A stretch of DNA of 64,000 bases, taken from NCBI GenBank assembly GCA_963763015.1, contig CAVXML010000011.1, positions 372,001 through 436,000 of the forward strand. The letters are read 5' to 3'. The stretch comes from Fodinibacter sp963763015 (GTDB lineage Bacteria > Actinomycetota > Actinomycetes > Actinomycetales > Dermatophilaceae). Both the position numbers and the translations under genes were made by a program. Shown piece after piece: positions 1-11,438 of the stretch. The first letter of the stretch is position 1. Each line of letters opens with the position of its first letter. The notes under the pieces are model-generated. The model was not told the DNA's origin, did not search any database, and saw only the letters and a program-made list of their open reading frames with translations.

Positions 1-66
1 GGAGCCTTGGACGACGCGTCCAGCGGCAGCCGCCGCACCCCAGCGACACCCTCCGGAGGACCCTGC

Positions 67-1302
67 GTGCCCGTGACCCCGGCCACCGACTTCCGCCCGG
101 TCATCCTCGGCGGTGACATCACGGCCTACAGCCTCGTCCGCACGTTCCACGAGGCGTACGGCGTGCGGCCCCTCGTCGTGAACATGACCGACGGAGGGCC
201 GATCGCGCTGTCCCGGGTCTGCGAGCACGTCTACGTGCCCGGCCTCGAGGACGCGGACGTCTTCGTCGACGCGCTCGAGAGGGTGGGCCGGGAGCACCAG
301 CGACCCGGGGTGCCGCTCCTCCTGGTGGCCGCGGGCGACTGGTACGTCCGGATGATCATCGAGAACACGGAGCGGCTGGGCCGGCTCTTCACCATTCCCT
401 ACATCGACCAGCCGCTGCTCGACGTCATCGTGCGCAAGGACCGGTTCTACGGCATCCTCGACGAGGTCGGCGTGCCCTACCCGACGACGGTCGTCGTGGA
501 CATGTCGAGGGACCTCGGCGAGGAGCACGACCTCCCCTTCGGCTTCCCGGTCGTCATGAAGCCGGCCGACAGCGCGCTGCACCACTACGCGAGCTACCCG
601 GGCAAGAAGAAGGTGTTCATCCTCGACAGCCGCGAGGAGCTCGACGACGCCCTCGCCCGCGTGCGGGCCTCGAACTACGACGGCAACTTCCTGCTCCAGG
701 AGTTCATCCCGGGCGACGACACGAACATGCGGGTGCTCACGTGCTACTCCGACCGGCACGGAGTGGTTCGCTTCGGTGCCGTCGGCCACGTCCTCCTCGA
801 GGAGCACCACCCCCTCGCGATCGGCAACCCGTGCGTCATCATCACCACGGAGATCGACGAGGTCGTCGAGCAGGCGAAGCGCTTCCTCGAGCACGTCGGG
901 TACGTCGGGTTCTCCAACTTCGACCTCAAGTACGACCGCCGCGACGGGACGCTGAAGTTCTTCGAGATCAACGTGCGCCTCGGCCGGAGCAACTTCTACG
1001 TGACGGCCGGCGGCAACAACGTCTCCGAGTGGTACGTGCGGGACTGGGTTCGCGGGGAGGACATGGAGGGGCTGACCATCGCGCGGGGCGAGCACCTCTT
1101 CAGCTTCGTCCCCAAGTACGTCGTCAAGCGATACGTGCTCGACCCGGCGCTCCGCGACAGGGCCCTGCGGTTGATGAAGGCGGGGCGGGCCAGCGACCCC
1201 AACTGGTACGGACCCGACCTCACCCTCAAGCGCCGCGCGTACAACGTCGCCTACCACGTCAACCAGGTGCGCAAGTTCCGCGAGCACTTCGTCGCCCGAT
1301 GA
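67..1302 (+). CDS. D-aspartate ligase-like ATP-grasp enzyme
   Basis: A 411-residue ATP-grasp carboxylate-amine ligase. The GTG at 67 is preferred over an upstream TTG at 7 because GGAGGA ends six bases before it. Visible landmarks are FGFPVVMKPADS (about residue 158, ATP-binding Lys), QEFIPGDDTNMRV (about 211) and FFEINVRLGRSNFYV (about 298, metal-binding Glu/Asn). These, the length and the N-terminal ILGGDITAYSLVRTFHEAYG closely follow what I recall of the enterococcal D-aspartate ligase, which activates the beta-carboxyl of D-Asp and joins it to the diamino acid of the peptidoglycan stem. The next gene overlaps by 4 nt and encodes an Asp/Glu racemase, the same pairing as in Enterococcus. 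I infer synthesis of a D-Asp or D-Glu interpeptide bridge in the cytoplasm. Substrate choice cannot be read from the sequence. Confidence 0.8.
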   Translation: MPVTPATDFRPVILGGDITAYSLVRTFHEAYGVRPLVVNMTDGGPIALSRVCEHVYVPGLEDADVFVDALERVGREHQRPGVPLLLVAAGDWYVRMIIENTERLGRLFTIPYIDQPLLDVIVRKDRFYGILDEVGVPYPTTVVVDMSRDLGEEHDLPFGFPVVMKPADSALHHYASYPGKKKVFILDSREELDDALARVRASNYDGNFLLQEFIPGDDTNMRVLTCYSDRHGVVRFGAVGHVLLEEHHPLAIGNPCVIITTEIDEVVEQAKRFLEHVGYVGFSNFDLKYDRRDGTLKFFEINVRLGRSNFYVTAGGNNVSEWYVRDWVRGEDMEGLTIARGEHLFSFVPKYVVKRYVLDPALRDRALRLMKAGRASDPNWYGPDLTLKRRAYNVAYHVNQVRKFREHFVAR

Positions 1303-2054
1303 CGCGCGGCGGTCGTGGCGCGCGCGACGAGCCGGTGGGCGTGCTCGGTGGTCTCGGCCCCTCCGCGACGGTGCACTTCCTGGGCCGGGTCGTCGCCCTC
1401 ACGGATGCCGTGCGCGACCAGGACCACCTCGACCTCCTCGTGTGGCAGCACGGCAGCATCCCCGACCGCACGGCCTTCCTCATGGGCAGGGGCGAGAGCC
1501 CGGAGCCGGCCCTCGTCGCGGATGCCGTCGCCCTCGAGCGAGCGGGTGCCCGCTTCATCGCGATCCCGTGCAACACCGCGGTCGTCTGGGTCGAGAGCAT
1601 GCGGGCCGCCGTGGGCATCGAGGTGCTCGACACGGTCGTCGAGACCGTGGCCGCCACCCGGGCCGCGGTGCCGGGCCTGAGCCGCCTCGGCGTTCTCGCC
1701 ACCGACGGCACGCTCCGCGCCGGCACGTACACCGCGGCCGCCGAGGCGGTGGATGTCGAGGTGGTCCTTCCCACTCCGGAGGTGCAGCGCGAGGTCATGG
1801 CGACCATCTACGACGGGGTCAAGGCCGGCGCACCGGTGCCTCGGGAGCGCTTCGACGCCTTGGTGGACCACCTGCGCGAGCGCGGGGCTCAGGCCATTGC
1901 CCTGGGCTGCACCGAGCTGTCGGTCCTGGCGGAGGATCTCGGGGTCGACGACCCACACGTCGTGGACTCCATCGACGCCCTCGCCCGCCGCGTCCTCGTG
2001 CGCGCCGGGGCACCTGTGCGAGAGGGTCCCCGCAGTGGCGTGGCCTCCCCGTAG
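1299..2054 (+). CDS. Aspartate/glutamate racemase family protein
   Basis: A 251-residue cofactor-independent amino-acid racemase of the Asp/Glu racemase superfamily. It has the N-terminal GVLGGLGPSATVHFL motif and the two catalytic cysteines, in IPCNTA (about residue 90) and in ALGCTEL (about 205). Its ATG lies inside the stop of the ATP-grasp gene (ATGA overlap), so the two are translationally coupled. In context it most likely supplies D-aspartate (or D-glutamate) to the ligase for peptidoglycan cross-bridge formation. The family also contains maleate isomerases and hydantoin racemases, so the exact substrate is inference from the neighbour. Confidence 0.83.
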   Translation: MTRGGRGARDEPVGVLGGLGPSATVHFLGRVVALTDAVRDQDHLDLLVWQHGSIPDRTAFLMGRGESPEPALVADAVALERAGARFIAIPCNTAVVWVESMRAAVGIEVLDTVVETVAATRAAVPGLSRLGVLATDGTLRAGTYTAAAEAVDVEVVLPTPEVQREVMATIYDGVKAGAPVPRERFDALVDHLRERGAQAIALGCTELSVLAEDLGVDDPHVVDSIDALARRVLVRAGAPVREGPRSGVASP

Positions 2055-2120
2055 CCCGCCGTCGTCAGGGGGGTTCTCCACGATCCCCGTCGCCGGACCG
2101 GAAAGGGCTGCTGCACCCGC

Positions 2121-2921
2121 ATGACGACGGTCGAGCCCCAGAGCTGGCACCACGGGTTGGTCGCGCGGTGGTGGTCACTGTTCCGCGACTCCGGCCCGGA
2201 GATCGCCTACTTCCGCCGCTTCGTCGAGGAGGGGCAGCCGGCGCTCGACGTGGCGTGTGGAACCGGTCGCCTGCTCGTTCCCTACGTCGCAGACGGCCTG
2301 GACGTCGACGGGGTCGACGTCTCGCCCGACATGGTGGCGCTGTGCCGGCAGGCTGCCGAGGCGGTCGGCGCCACCCCGGCCCTCCACTGCCAGGCGATGC
2401 ACGAGCTCGAGCTTCCCCGGCGCTACCGCACCGTCTACGTCTGCGGGGGCCTCGGTCTCGGCTCCACGCGGCGCCAGGACGAGGAGGCGGTGCGCCGTCT
2501 CCACGACCACCTCGAGCCCGGTGGGCGCCTGGTCCTCGACAACGAGGTGCCCTACGCGGGCGCGAGCACCTGGGCCTACTGGCCGATCGGTGCCAGAGGC
2601 GACCTGCCGGAGCGCGAACAGCCGCCCGCGGAGCGGCAGCTCGGCCCGGACGGCCACGAGTACGCCCTGCGGTCGCGGTTGCTCGCCCTCGACCCCCTCC
2701 GACAGCAGGAGTCGCACGAGATCCATGCGTTCCAGTGGACGGACGGAACCCTGGTCGCCGAGGAGCGCCACCAGCTCACCGTCAACCTCTACTTCAGCGG
2801 AGAGCTGGTGATGATGCTCGAGCGGGCCGGATTCACCGACGTGGAGGTGCGCGGTGAGTACAACGACCGGGAGCCGACGGCCGAGGACCGCTTCCTCGTC
2901 TACCTCGCCACCCGCGGCTGA
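2121..2921 (+). CDS. Class I SAM-dependent methyltransferase
   Basis: A 266-residue Rossmann-fold methyltransferase. The SAM-binding motif I is LDVACGTGRLLVPYV (about residues 43-57), followed by the acidic motif II region VDGVDVSPDMVALCRQ and a motif around YVCGGLGLGSTR. The C-terminal half carries a beta-strand-rich insertion ending in FTDVEVRGEYN, common in small-molecule methyltransferases. It begins 66 nt after the racemase and may be cotranscribed, but nothing in it identifies the substrate. A role with the D-amino-acid pair is possible but unsupported. Confidence 0.8.
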   Translation: MTTVEPQSWHHGLVARWWSLFRDSGPEIAYFRRFVEEGQPALDVACGTGRLLVPYVADGLDVDGVDVSPDMVALCRQAAEAVGATPALHCQAMHELELPRRYRTVYVCGGLGLGSTRRQDEEAVRRLHDHLEPGGRLVLDNEVPYAGASTWAYWPIGARGDLPEREQPPAERQLGPDGHEYALRSRLLALDPLRQQESHEIHAFQWTDGTLVAEERHQLTVNLYFSGELVMMLERAGFTDVEVRGEYNDREPTAEDRFLVYLATRG

Positions 2922-3046
2922 GGCCCGCTCGGCCTCCCACCATGGTCACCGAACGCCGCACCCTGCAGCCAAGGTCCCGACGCCCCGCGCCACCGCCTAG
3001 AGTCGTCGGGACCCGACGAGGAGCCCGACCACACCGAGGAGGCGCG

Positions 3047-3835
3047 ATGACCGCGGGAGACCGTGAGCTCGCGAGCACCGGCCCTGCCCTGCTCGTCCTC
3101 GTCCGGCACGGGGAGAGCGTCGGCAACCTCGCCGCGGCCGCGGCCGGGGAGAAGGGCCTGGCCCGCCTCGAGCTCGACTACCGCGACCCGGACACACCGC
3201 TCTCGGACAACGGCATCGCCCAGGCGCAGGCCCTCGGGCGTCACCTCGCCTCGGCGCCCGCCGACGAACGCCCTGACGTCGTCCTCGGATCGCCGTACGT
3301 GCGGGCGGCGAGCACGGTCGAGCACGCCCTGGAGGCCTGGCCCGACGCCCCGCGGCCCGTGCACGACGAGCGGCTGCGCGAGCGCGACCTCGGCCTGTTC
3401 GACGGGTTCACCGGTCAGGGCATCCGCGACACCTACCCGGAGGAGGCGGAGCGACGGGCCGCCATGGGCAAGTTCTACTACCGTCCCCCGGGCGGCGAGA
3501 GCTGGACCGACGTGGTGCTCCGGATCCGAAGCCTCCTCACGGACATCCGCGCCGAGCACGCCGGTCGTCGCGTCTGGGTCTTCAGCCACCAGGCGGTCAT
3601 CATGTCGTTCCGCTACCTGCTCGAGAACCTCACCGAGGAGGAGCTGCTCCGCACCGACGGTGAGCAGCCGCTCGGGAACTGCTCGCTCACCACCTACCGC
3701 GCGAACGACGACGGTGGCCTGGAGCTCGTGTCCTACGGTGCCGTCGACCACCTCCGGTCCTCGCCGGCCGAGCCGACGCACGAGGAGCCGCACGTGGCGT
3801 CCGATCCCGCCCCCGCGGACGCCTCACGTGGCTGA
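3047..3835 (+). CDS. Histidine phosphatase family protein
   Basis: A 262-residue phosphoglycerate-mutase-like phosphatase. The phosphohistidine motif LVRHGESVGN lies at about residues 18-27, and the second conserved His is in WVFSHQAVIMSF (about 185). The ATG at 3047 is preferred over the in-frame ATG at 2942 because GAGGAGG precedes it closely and the upstream codons do not resemble the family. The last 8 nt overlap the start of the NAD(P)HX dehydratase gene, suggesting cotranscription. Members dephosphorylate sugars, nucleotides or proteins, and the substrate here is unknown. Confidence 0.85.
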   Translation: MTAGDRELASTGPALLVLVRHGESVGNLAAAAAGEKGLARLELDYRDPDTPLSDNGIAQAQALGRHLASAPADERPDVVLGSPYVRAASTVEHALEAWPDAPRPVHDERLRERDLGLFDGFTGQGIRDTYPEEAERRAAMGKFYYRPPGGESWTDVVLRIRSLLTDIRAEHAGRRVWVFSHQAVIMSFRYLLENLTEEELLRTDGEQPLGNCSLTTYRANDDGGLELVSYGAVDHLRSSPAEPTHEEPHVASDPAPADASRG

Positions 3836-4727
3836 CCCGCCGAGCCCCGAGGACGCCCCGGAGCTCGTCACACCGACACTCCTGCGCCGCTGGCCGCTGC
3901 CGGACCCGAGCGGCACCAAGGACGCCAAGGGCCGCCTGGTCGTCGTCGGCGGCAGCCTGAACACCCCGGGAGCGGTTCGCCTCGCGGCGGAGGCGGCGCT
4001 GCGGGTCGGCGCGGGGAAGGTGCAGGTGGCCACGACGGACGGTACCGCCGTGCCGCTCGCCGTCGAGGTTCCCGAGGCGTTCGTCCAAGGCCTCGACGAG
4101 GACTCCGACGGGGACATCGCCGCCACCGCGGCCGACCGGATCCTGACGCTGTGCGACGGCGCGGATGCCGTCCTCCTCGGTCCGGGCATCGGCTCGCCGT
4201 CGGCCGGATGCGCTCTCCTCGAGGCGGTCGTGCCGCACCTCGACGTGCCGGTGGTCGTCGACGCGCTCGGGACGGCCTACCTCACGGCGCACCGGGACGG
4301 GCTGCGGCACCTCGCAGGCCGCTCTCTCGTCACGCCGAACGCCACCGAGCTCTCCGAGGTGCTGCAACGGGACTTCGACGAGGTGGACGCCGACCTGCTG
4401 GGCGCGACGCGGCAGGCGTGCCGCTCGACCGGTGCCGCGGTGCTCTCCGGCTCCGACGTCTCGTACGTGGTCGTGCCCGACGGCCGGTCCTGGTGCCTCG
4501 AGGCAGGCGCGCCCGGCGCGGCGGCGGCCGGTTCCGGTGACGTGAAGGCCGGCACGGTGGCCGGCCTTCTGGCCAGGGGCGCCACGCCGGCGCAGGCGGC
4601 CGCCTGGGGTGCCTATGTGCACGGGCGAGCGGCCGAACGGCTCACGGCATCCGTGGGTCGGGTCGGCTTTCTCGCGCGCGAGATGGTCGACGAGCTGCCT
4701 CGGGCGCTGGCTGAGGTCGAGGCCTGA
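3828..4727 (+). CDS. nnrD: ADP-dependent NAD(P)H-hydrate dehydratase
   Basis: About 299 residues, a ribokinase-fold protein corresponding to the dehydratase half of the bifunctional Nnr enzymes. It repairs hydrated NADH and NADPH back to the active cofactors using ADP. Diagnostic motifs are KGRLVVVGGSLNTPGAV near the N terminus, VLLGPGIGS in the middle, SLVTPNATELSEVL, and GAAAAGSGDVKAGTVAGLLA near the C terminus, the last carrying the catalytic Asp in the GxGD-type motif (GSGD). No epimerase (NnrE) domain is fused. The GTG start overlaps the phosphatase gene by 8 nt and fits the family N terminus; upstream in-frame sequence lies inside the previous gene. Confidence 0.87.
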   Translation: MADPPSPEDAPELVTPTLLRRWPLPDPSGTKDAKGRLVVVGGSLNTPGAVRLAAEAALRVGAGKVQVATTDGTAVPLAVEVPEAFVQGLDEDSDGDIAATAADRILTLCDGADAVLLGPGIGSPSAGCALLEAVVPHLDVPVVVDALGTAYLTAHRDGLRHLAGRSLVTPNATELSEVLQRDFDEVDADLLGATRQACRSTGAAVLSGSDVSYVVVPDGRSWCLEAGAPGAAAAGSGDVKAGTVAGLLARGATPAQAAAWGAYVHGRAAERLTASVGRVGFLAREMVDELPRALAEVEA

Positions 4728-4797
4728 GGCGCTCCGCAGCGAGGCGTGGTGGTGGTGTGGGCGCGCCGTCCTCGGTGCCGACGCCGAGGATGGTGTC

Positions 4798-6450
4798 ATG
4801 AGTGCCACCCTCCAGGCCCGCGGGGTCTCGGCCGCCTTCGGTGACCGCGAGCTGTTCCGCGGTCTCGACCTCGTGGTGGCGCCAGGCGACGTCGTGGGGC
4901 TGGTCGGCGCCAACGGCGCCGGCAAGACGACGCTGCTGCGCATTCTGGCCGGGCAGCGGCCCCCGGATGCCGGGCACGTGACCCTCACGCCGCGGACCGC
5001 GCACGTCGGCGTCCTGGTGCAGGAGGCGGAACGGCCCCAGGGGGAGACGGTGCGCCGCCAGCTGGAGCGTCGGACAGGCGTTGCCGCGGCGCAGGCGGCC
5101 CTCGACGCGACGACGGAGGGGCTGGTGCGCGGACGGGTCGGAGCGGAGGACGCCTACTCGCGAGCGCTGGAGGACTGGCTGGCTCTCGGTGCCGCCGACC
5201 TCGGCGAGCGGCTCGCCGAGGTGGCCGACTCGGTGGGGCTGGGCGTCGGCCTGGACCTGGAGATGTCGGGGTTGTCCGGCGGGCAGGCCGCCCGGGTCGG
5301 GCTCGCGGCCCTGCTCCTGTCTCGCTACGACGTCTACCTGCTCGACGAGCCGACGAACGACCTCGACGACGAGGGCCTCGACCTCCTGGAGGACTTCGTG
5401 GCCGGCCTCGACGCCCCGGTCGTCGTCGTGAGCCACGACCGCGAGTTCCTGGCCCGCACCGTGACGAGCGTGGTCGAGATCGACCGCAGTCTCGAACGGG
5501 TGACGACCTACGGCGGCGGGTACGAGAGCTACCTCGAGGAACGGTCGGTCGCGCGTCGACGGGCGAGGGAGGCCTACGAGGACTACGCCGGGCGCCGGGC
5601 CGAGCTCGAGGCACGGGCTCGGATGCAGCGGGCGTGGATGGAGAAGGGAGTGAGGAACGCCCGGCGCAAGCAGCGCGACAACGACAAGATCGGGCGCAAG
5701 TTCCGCAGCGAGCAGACCGAGAAGCAGGCGGCCAAGGCGCGCCAGAGCGAGCGGGCACTCGAGCGGCTCGAGACGGTGGTGGAACCGCGCAAGGAGTGGG
5801 TGCTCCAGTTCGAGATCGCCTCGGCACCCCGGTCCGGCGACGTGGTCGCCTCGACGAGCGGTGCCACCGTGACGAGGGGCGCCTTCACCCTCGGTCCGCC
5901 CGACCTCCGGCTGTACCTGCGGGACCGGGTCGCGGTCACCGGGCCGAACGGCGCCGGCAAGACCACACTGCTCGGCCTGCTGCTGGGACGGCTCCCGCCC
6001 ACCACCGGCAGCGCCGTCCTGGGGCACGGGGTGGTCGTCGGCGAGGTCGACCAGGCGCGGGGGCACTTCGAACGAGACGAGCCGCTCGGCCGGGCCTTCG
6101 GGCGGCAGGTGCCCGAGTGGCCGACCGCGGAGGTGCGGACCCTGCTCGCCAAGTTCGGGCTGCGGTCCGAGCACGTCGGGCGGCCGGCATCCTCGCTCTC
6201 ACCGGGGGAGCGGACGCGTGCGGCGCTCGCGCTCCTCCAGGCCCGGGGTGTCAACCTGCTCGTCCTCGACGAGCCCACCAACCACCTCGACCTACCGGCC
6301 ATCGAGCAGCTGGAGGAGGCGCTCGACGCGTTCCCCGGCACCCTTCTGCTCGTGACGCACGACCGGCGCATGCTGGAGCGGGTGCGGCTGACCCGGCGCT
6401 GGCATGTCGAGGCCGGCCGGGTCGTCGAGATCGACGCATCCGACGTCTGA
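4798..6450 (+). CDS. ABC-F family ATPase
   Basis: A 550-residue cytosolic protein with two ABC ATPase domains and no membrane segments. The first has Walker A GANGAGKT, signature LSGGQ and Walker B YLLDEPTNDLDD. The second has Walker A GPNGAGKT, signature LSPGE and Walker B LVLDEPTNHLDL. A charged, arginine-rich linker (roughly residues 235-320) matches the P-site tRNA-interaction motif of ABC-F proteins. These act on the ribosome as translation factors or antibiotic-target protectors (EttA, Uup or Msr-like groups). The subgroup is not decided here. The ATG at 4798 follows GAGGA by 7 nt; the 63-codon in-frame extension upstream lies in the previous gene and is rejected. Confidence 0.88.
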   Translation: MSATLQARGVSAAFGDRELFRGLDLVVAPGDVVGLVGANGAGKTTLLRILAGQRPPDAGHVTLTPRTAHVGVLVQEAERPQGETVRRQLERRTGVAAAQAALDATTEGLVRGRVGAEDAYSRALEDWLALGAADLGERLAEVADSVGLGVGLDLEMSGLSGGQAARVGLAALLLSRYDVYLLDEPTNDLDDEGLDLLEDFVAGLDAPVVVVSHDREFLARTVTSVVEIDRSLERVTTYGGGYESYLEERSVARRRAREAYEDYAGRRAELEARARMQRAWMEKGVRNARRKQRDNDKIGRKFRSEQTEKQAAKARQSERALERLETVVEPRKEWVLQFEIASAPRSGDVVASTSGATVTRGAFTLGPPDLRLYLRDRVAVTGPNGAGKTTLLGLLLGRLPPTTGSAVLGHGVVVGEVDQARGHFERDEPLGRAFGRQVPEWPTAEVRTLLAKFGLRSEHVGRPASSLSPGERTRAALALLQARGVNLLVLDEPTNHLDLPAIEQLEEALDAFPGTLLLVTHDRRMLERVRLTRRWHVEAGRVVEIDASDV

Positions 6451-6498
6451 TCACGGTGAGGCCGCCCGCTTCCGTGCACCGGTGCTGGACGGTTCGGT

Positions 6499-6569
6499 CG
6501 ACAGGCAGTGGGATGCCGGGAGCCCCGCGGTGGCCGGCCACGGCATCCACGGAGGGTCGTTGCCTGTCG
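6499..6569. repeat. Long imperfect hairpin with paired octamer copies
   Basis: In the 218-bp gap between the ABC-F and UvrA-like genes lies a 71-nt foldback. Its outer arms are CGACAGGCA (6499-6507) and TGCCTGTCG (6561-6569). The inner arms are GTGGGATGCCG (6508-6518) and CGGCATCCAC (6541-6550), which contain GGATGCCG once in each orientation. It may terminate ABC-F transcription. The left-arm word CGACAGGCAGTG recurs at 26477 in another intergenic hairpin. Confidence 0.6.
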
Positions 6570-6668
6570 GTGTGCTCGCCCGACGTCGTGAGCGGCTGGT
6601 TAGATCGGTCCTGGCGTAGCAGCGGGGACACCGCGTGGGCGGGTCTCCCATCGAGCGTGGGAGTGACG

Positions 6669-9056
<2,388 letters not shown>

Positions 9057-9153
9057 GCGGCCCCGCACGACCGGTCATCGGGATGCGGCGCCGAACCTCA
9101 CTGCTGCCTTGCCCGCAGACAGCCGGCTGGAGGATGCCGGGCGGCTGGCTCTC

Positions 9154-9603
9154 TCAGGAGATCGAGGCCTTGACGAGATCGACGACCTTGGACTCCACGG
9201 CGGGGCTCCACCGGACGAGCGCGTACGACACCGGCCAGAGGTCACCGTCGTCGAGGTTGGCCGCGTCCTGGAACCCCAAGGTGGAGTAGCGGTAGTTGAA
9301 CTTGCCTGCGTCCTGGAAGAACACGACGACCTTGCCGTCCGTGTTCGCGTAGGCCGGCATGCCGTACCAGGTCTTCGGTGACAGCTCCGGGGCCGTGGCG
9401 GTCACGACGACATGCACCCGCTCGGCGAGGGCCCGGTCCTCCGGGGCCATCTCCGCGATGCGGTCGAGCACGGCCTTGAGCCCATCGGCGCGCTTGGCTC
9501 CCTTGCGGCCCTCGGCGCGGAGCTCGGCCGCGCGCTCCTTCATGGCGGCACGCTCCTCGGCGGTGAAGCCGTCGGCAGGGGCGTCGGATCTCTTGGTGGG
9601 CAT
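9154..9603 (-). CDS. DUF1801 domain protein
   Basis: A 149-residue protein with an N-terminal charged helix (about residues 1-45, rich in Lys, Arg, Glu and Ala) and a C-terminal DUF1801/YdhG-like domain. Recognisable segments are TWYGMPAYANTDGKVVVFFQDAG and YSTLGFQDAANLDDGDLWPVSYAL. The family has a helix-grip-like fold; some members have been called iron chaperones, but no enzymatic activity is established. It is convergent with the UvrA-like gene and divergent from the CYTH-CHAD gene. Confidence 0.72.
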   Translation of the reverse strand: MPTKRSDAPADGFTAEERAAMKERAAELRAEGRKGAKRADGLKAVLDRIAEMAPEDRALAERVHVVVTATAPELSPKTWYGMPAYANTDGKVVVFFQDAGKFNYRYSTLGFQDAANLDDGDLWPVSYALVRWSPAVESKVVDLVKASIS

Positions 9604-9823
9604 TCTGGGTCATCCTCTCCGGTGCTCGGCTCGGCGGGGACGCCGACCTCTCGTGAAGGCTAGGGGCGAGTGACACCCTGGTGCTTCTCGATTCCTGACC
9701 GAAGCTCGGCCGGGGCGTGACGAGCTCGCGACGACCGTGGGGACGCCCAACGGCGGGCGCAGATCGCCGGGATGGTCTGTCACGACGAAACGCGATCAGG
9801 GGTCCGTGGCGGGAAGATGGGTC

Positions 9824-11359
9824 ATGGCTCGGACGCGGCATGAGGAAGTGGAGCGCAAGTACACGGTTGGCCACGAGGCTGCCCTGCCCGACCTCACGAG
9901 AGTGGATGGCATCGCCGGCGTCCGCGCGCTGCGGGAGGTCGACCTGGCCGCGACGTACTTCGACACGGCGGAGCTGGCTCTGTTGCAGCACCGGGTCACC
10001 CTGCGGCGGCGGGTCGGCGGGGCCGACGAGGGGTGGCACGTGAAGGAGCCCTCCGGCGCCGATTCGCGATCCGAGACCCACCTGCCGTTGGGGCGCAACG
10101 TCCGCACGGTCCCCAAGCCGCTGCGCACCGCCGTGGAGCGCCTGACGGGTGGACGCCCCCTCGTTCCGGTGGCCCAGATCTCCACCCAGCGGAAGGAGGT
10201 AGTCCTCGTCGGCGATGACGGCACCGAGCTCGCTGTGGTCGCCGACGACGACGTGAACGCCCAGCGACTTCTGGCGCCGGCGCTCGGCCAGCACTGGCGG
10301 GAGTGGGAGGTCGAGCTCGTCGGCGCCGAACCGGACCTGCTCGAGCGCATCGAGGCCGAGCTCCTGAGCGCCGGGGCCAGGCCAGGCGACGTCTCGTCAA
10401 AGCTCGCCCGGGCCATGGCCTCGGAGTCACCCGGCTCCCTTCGTGGACCTGACAGTGCCCTCCTCTCGCGCCGCTCCAGGGTCCGAGACGTCGTGGTGGC
10501 CCATCTCGCTGACCACCTCGCCGTCCTGAAGGAGCACGACGCGGGGCTGCGGGGTGAGACGGTCCACCGGCTGCGCATCGCAGCCCGCCGGCTCCGCTCG
10601 GCGCTCACGACCTACCGTCCGATGTTCGAGCCGGGCGCCGTCGATGCCCTGCGCGACGAGCTCCGTTGGCTGGGTGGCGAACTCAGCGACGCCCGCGACT
10701 CGGAGGTCCTGCGCCGCCACCTCGACGGACTGATCACCAAGGAGCCGCCCGCGACGATCCACACCACGCTGCGCGAGCGGATCGACGGCGACCTCCACCA
10801 GGCGCACGACCACGGTCACGCGGCCGCGGTCGAAGCAGTCGCGAGTGAACGCTTCCGGCAGCTGGTCCGCTCACTCGACGCCGTCATCCAAGCACCGGCG
10901 CTGCGCCCGAAGGCCTCCAAGGGCGCGCGCAAGTCACTCCCCTCGCTCCTCGAGCGCGACGCACGGCGACTCCGGCGAGCCGCCAAGGCAGCTCGACGAA
11001 GCAATGGCCCTGCGACGCGCGACGAGGCACTGCACGAGGTCCGCAAGAAGGCCAAGCGGCTGCGCTATGCGGCCGAGTCCGCCACTCCGGTGCTGGGCAA
11101 GCGTGGCAAGCGGCTGGCCAGGCGCGCCAAGAAGGTTCAGGACGCGCTCGGGGCCTACCAGGACACCGTGGCGTCGCGGGCGTGGCTGGAGGAGCTGACC
11201 GCACGCGCCGAGGGCGATTCCGTCGTCGCGTTCGGTGCCGGCCGGCTTCACGCCCGCGAGGAACAGCGCGCCCAGGCGGCCGAACGTGACTACGAGGAGG
11301 CGTGGGGGCGGCTCCCACACAAGCACGTCGACCGCTGGGTGAAGGGCTCGTCAAGCTGA
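9824..11359 (+). CDS. CYTH and CHAD domain protein
   Basis: A 511-residue fusion. The N-terminal CYTH (triphosphate tunnel) domain starts with HEEVERKYTV, the conserved ExExK strand, and spans about residues 1-200; it binds triphosphates or inorganic polyphosphate with divalent metal. The C-terminal CHAD domain (about 225-505) is helical and basic, with the paired conserved His motifs VHRLRIAARRLRSAL and LHEVRKKAKRLRYAAE; CHAD domains bind polyphosphate. The protein is therefore a likely polyphosphate-binding or triphosphatase enzyme, possibly in polyphosphate granules. The ATG at 9824 is preferred over an ORF start at 9737 because CYTH homology begins immediately after it. Confidence 0.85.
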   Translation: MARTRHEEVERKYTVGHEAALPDLTRVDGIAGVRALREVDLAATYFDTAELALLQHRVTLRRRVGGADEGWHVKEPSGADSRSETHLPLGRNVRTVPKPLRTAVERLTGGRPLVPVAQISTQRKEVVLVGDDGTELAVVADDDVNAQRLLAPALGQHWREWEVELVGAEPDLLERIEAELLSAGARPGDVSSKLARAMASESPGSLRGPDSALLSRRSRVRDVVVAHLADHLAVLKEHDAGLRGETVHRLRIAARRLRSALTTYRPMFEPGAVDALRDELRWLGGELSDARDSEVLRRHLDGLITKEPPATIHTTLRERIDGDLHQAHDHGHAAAVEAVASERFRQLVRSLDAVIQAPALRPKASKGARKSLPSLLERDARRLRRAAKAARRSNGPATRDEALHEVRKKAKRLRYAAESATPVLGKRGKRLARRAKKVQDALGAYQDTVASRAWLEELTARAEGDSVVAFGAGRLHAREEQRAQAAERDYEEAWGRLPHKHVDRWVKGSSS

Positions 11360-11438
11360 CATCCACGCCCGACCGTGGCAGGGCAGCCATGGCCGACCCG
11401 GAACAATCTCAACGCAGGGGTTGACCGGCAGTCCGCCG

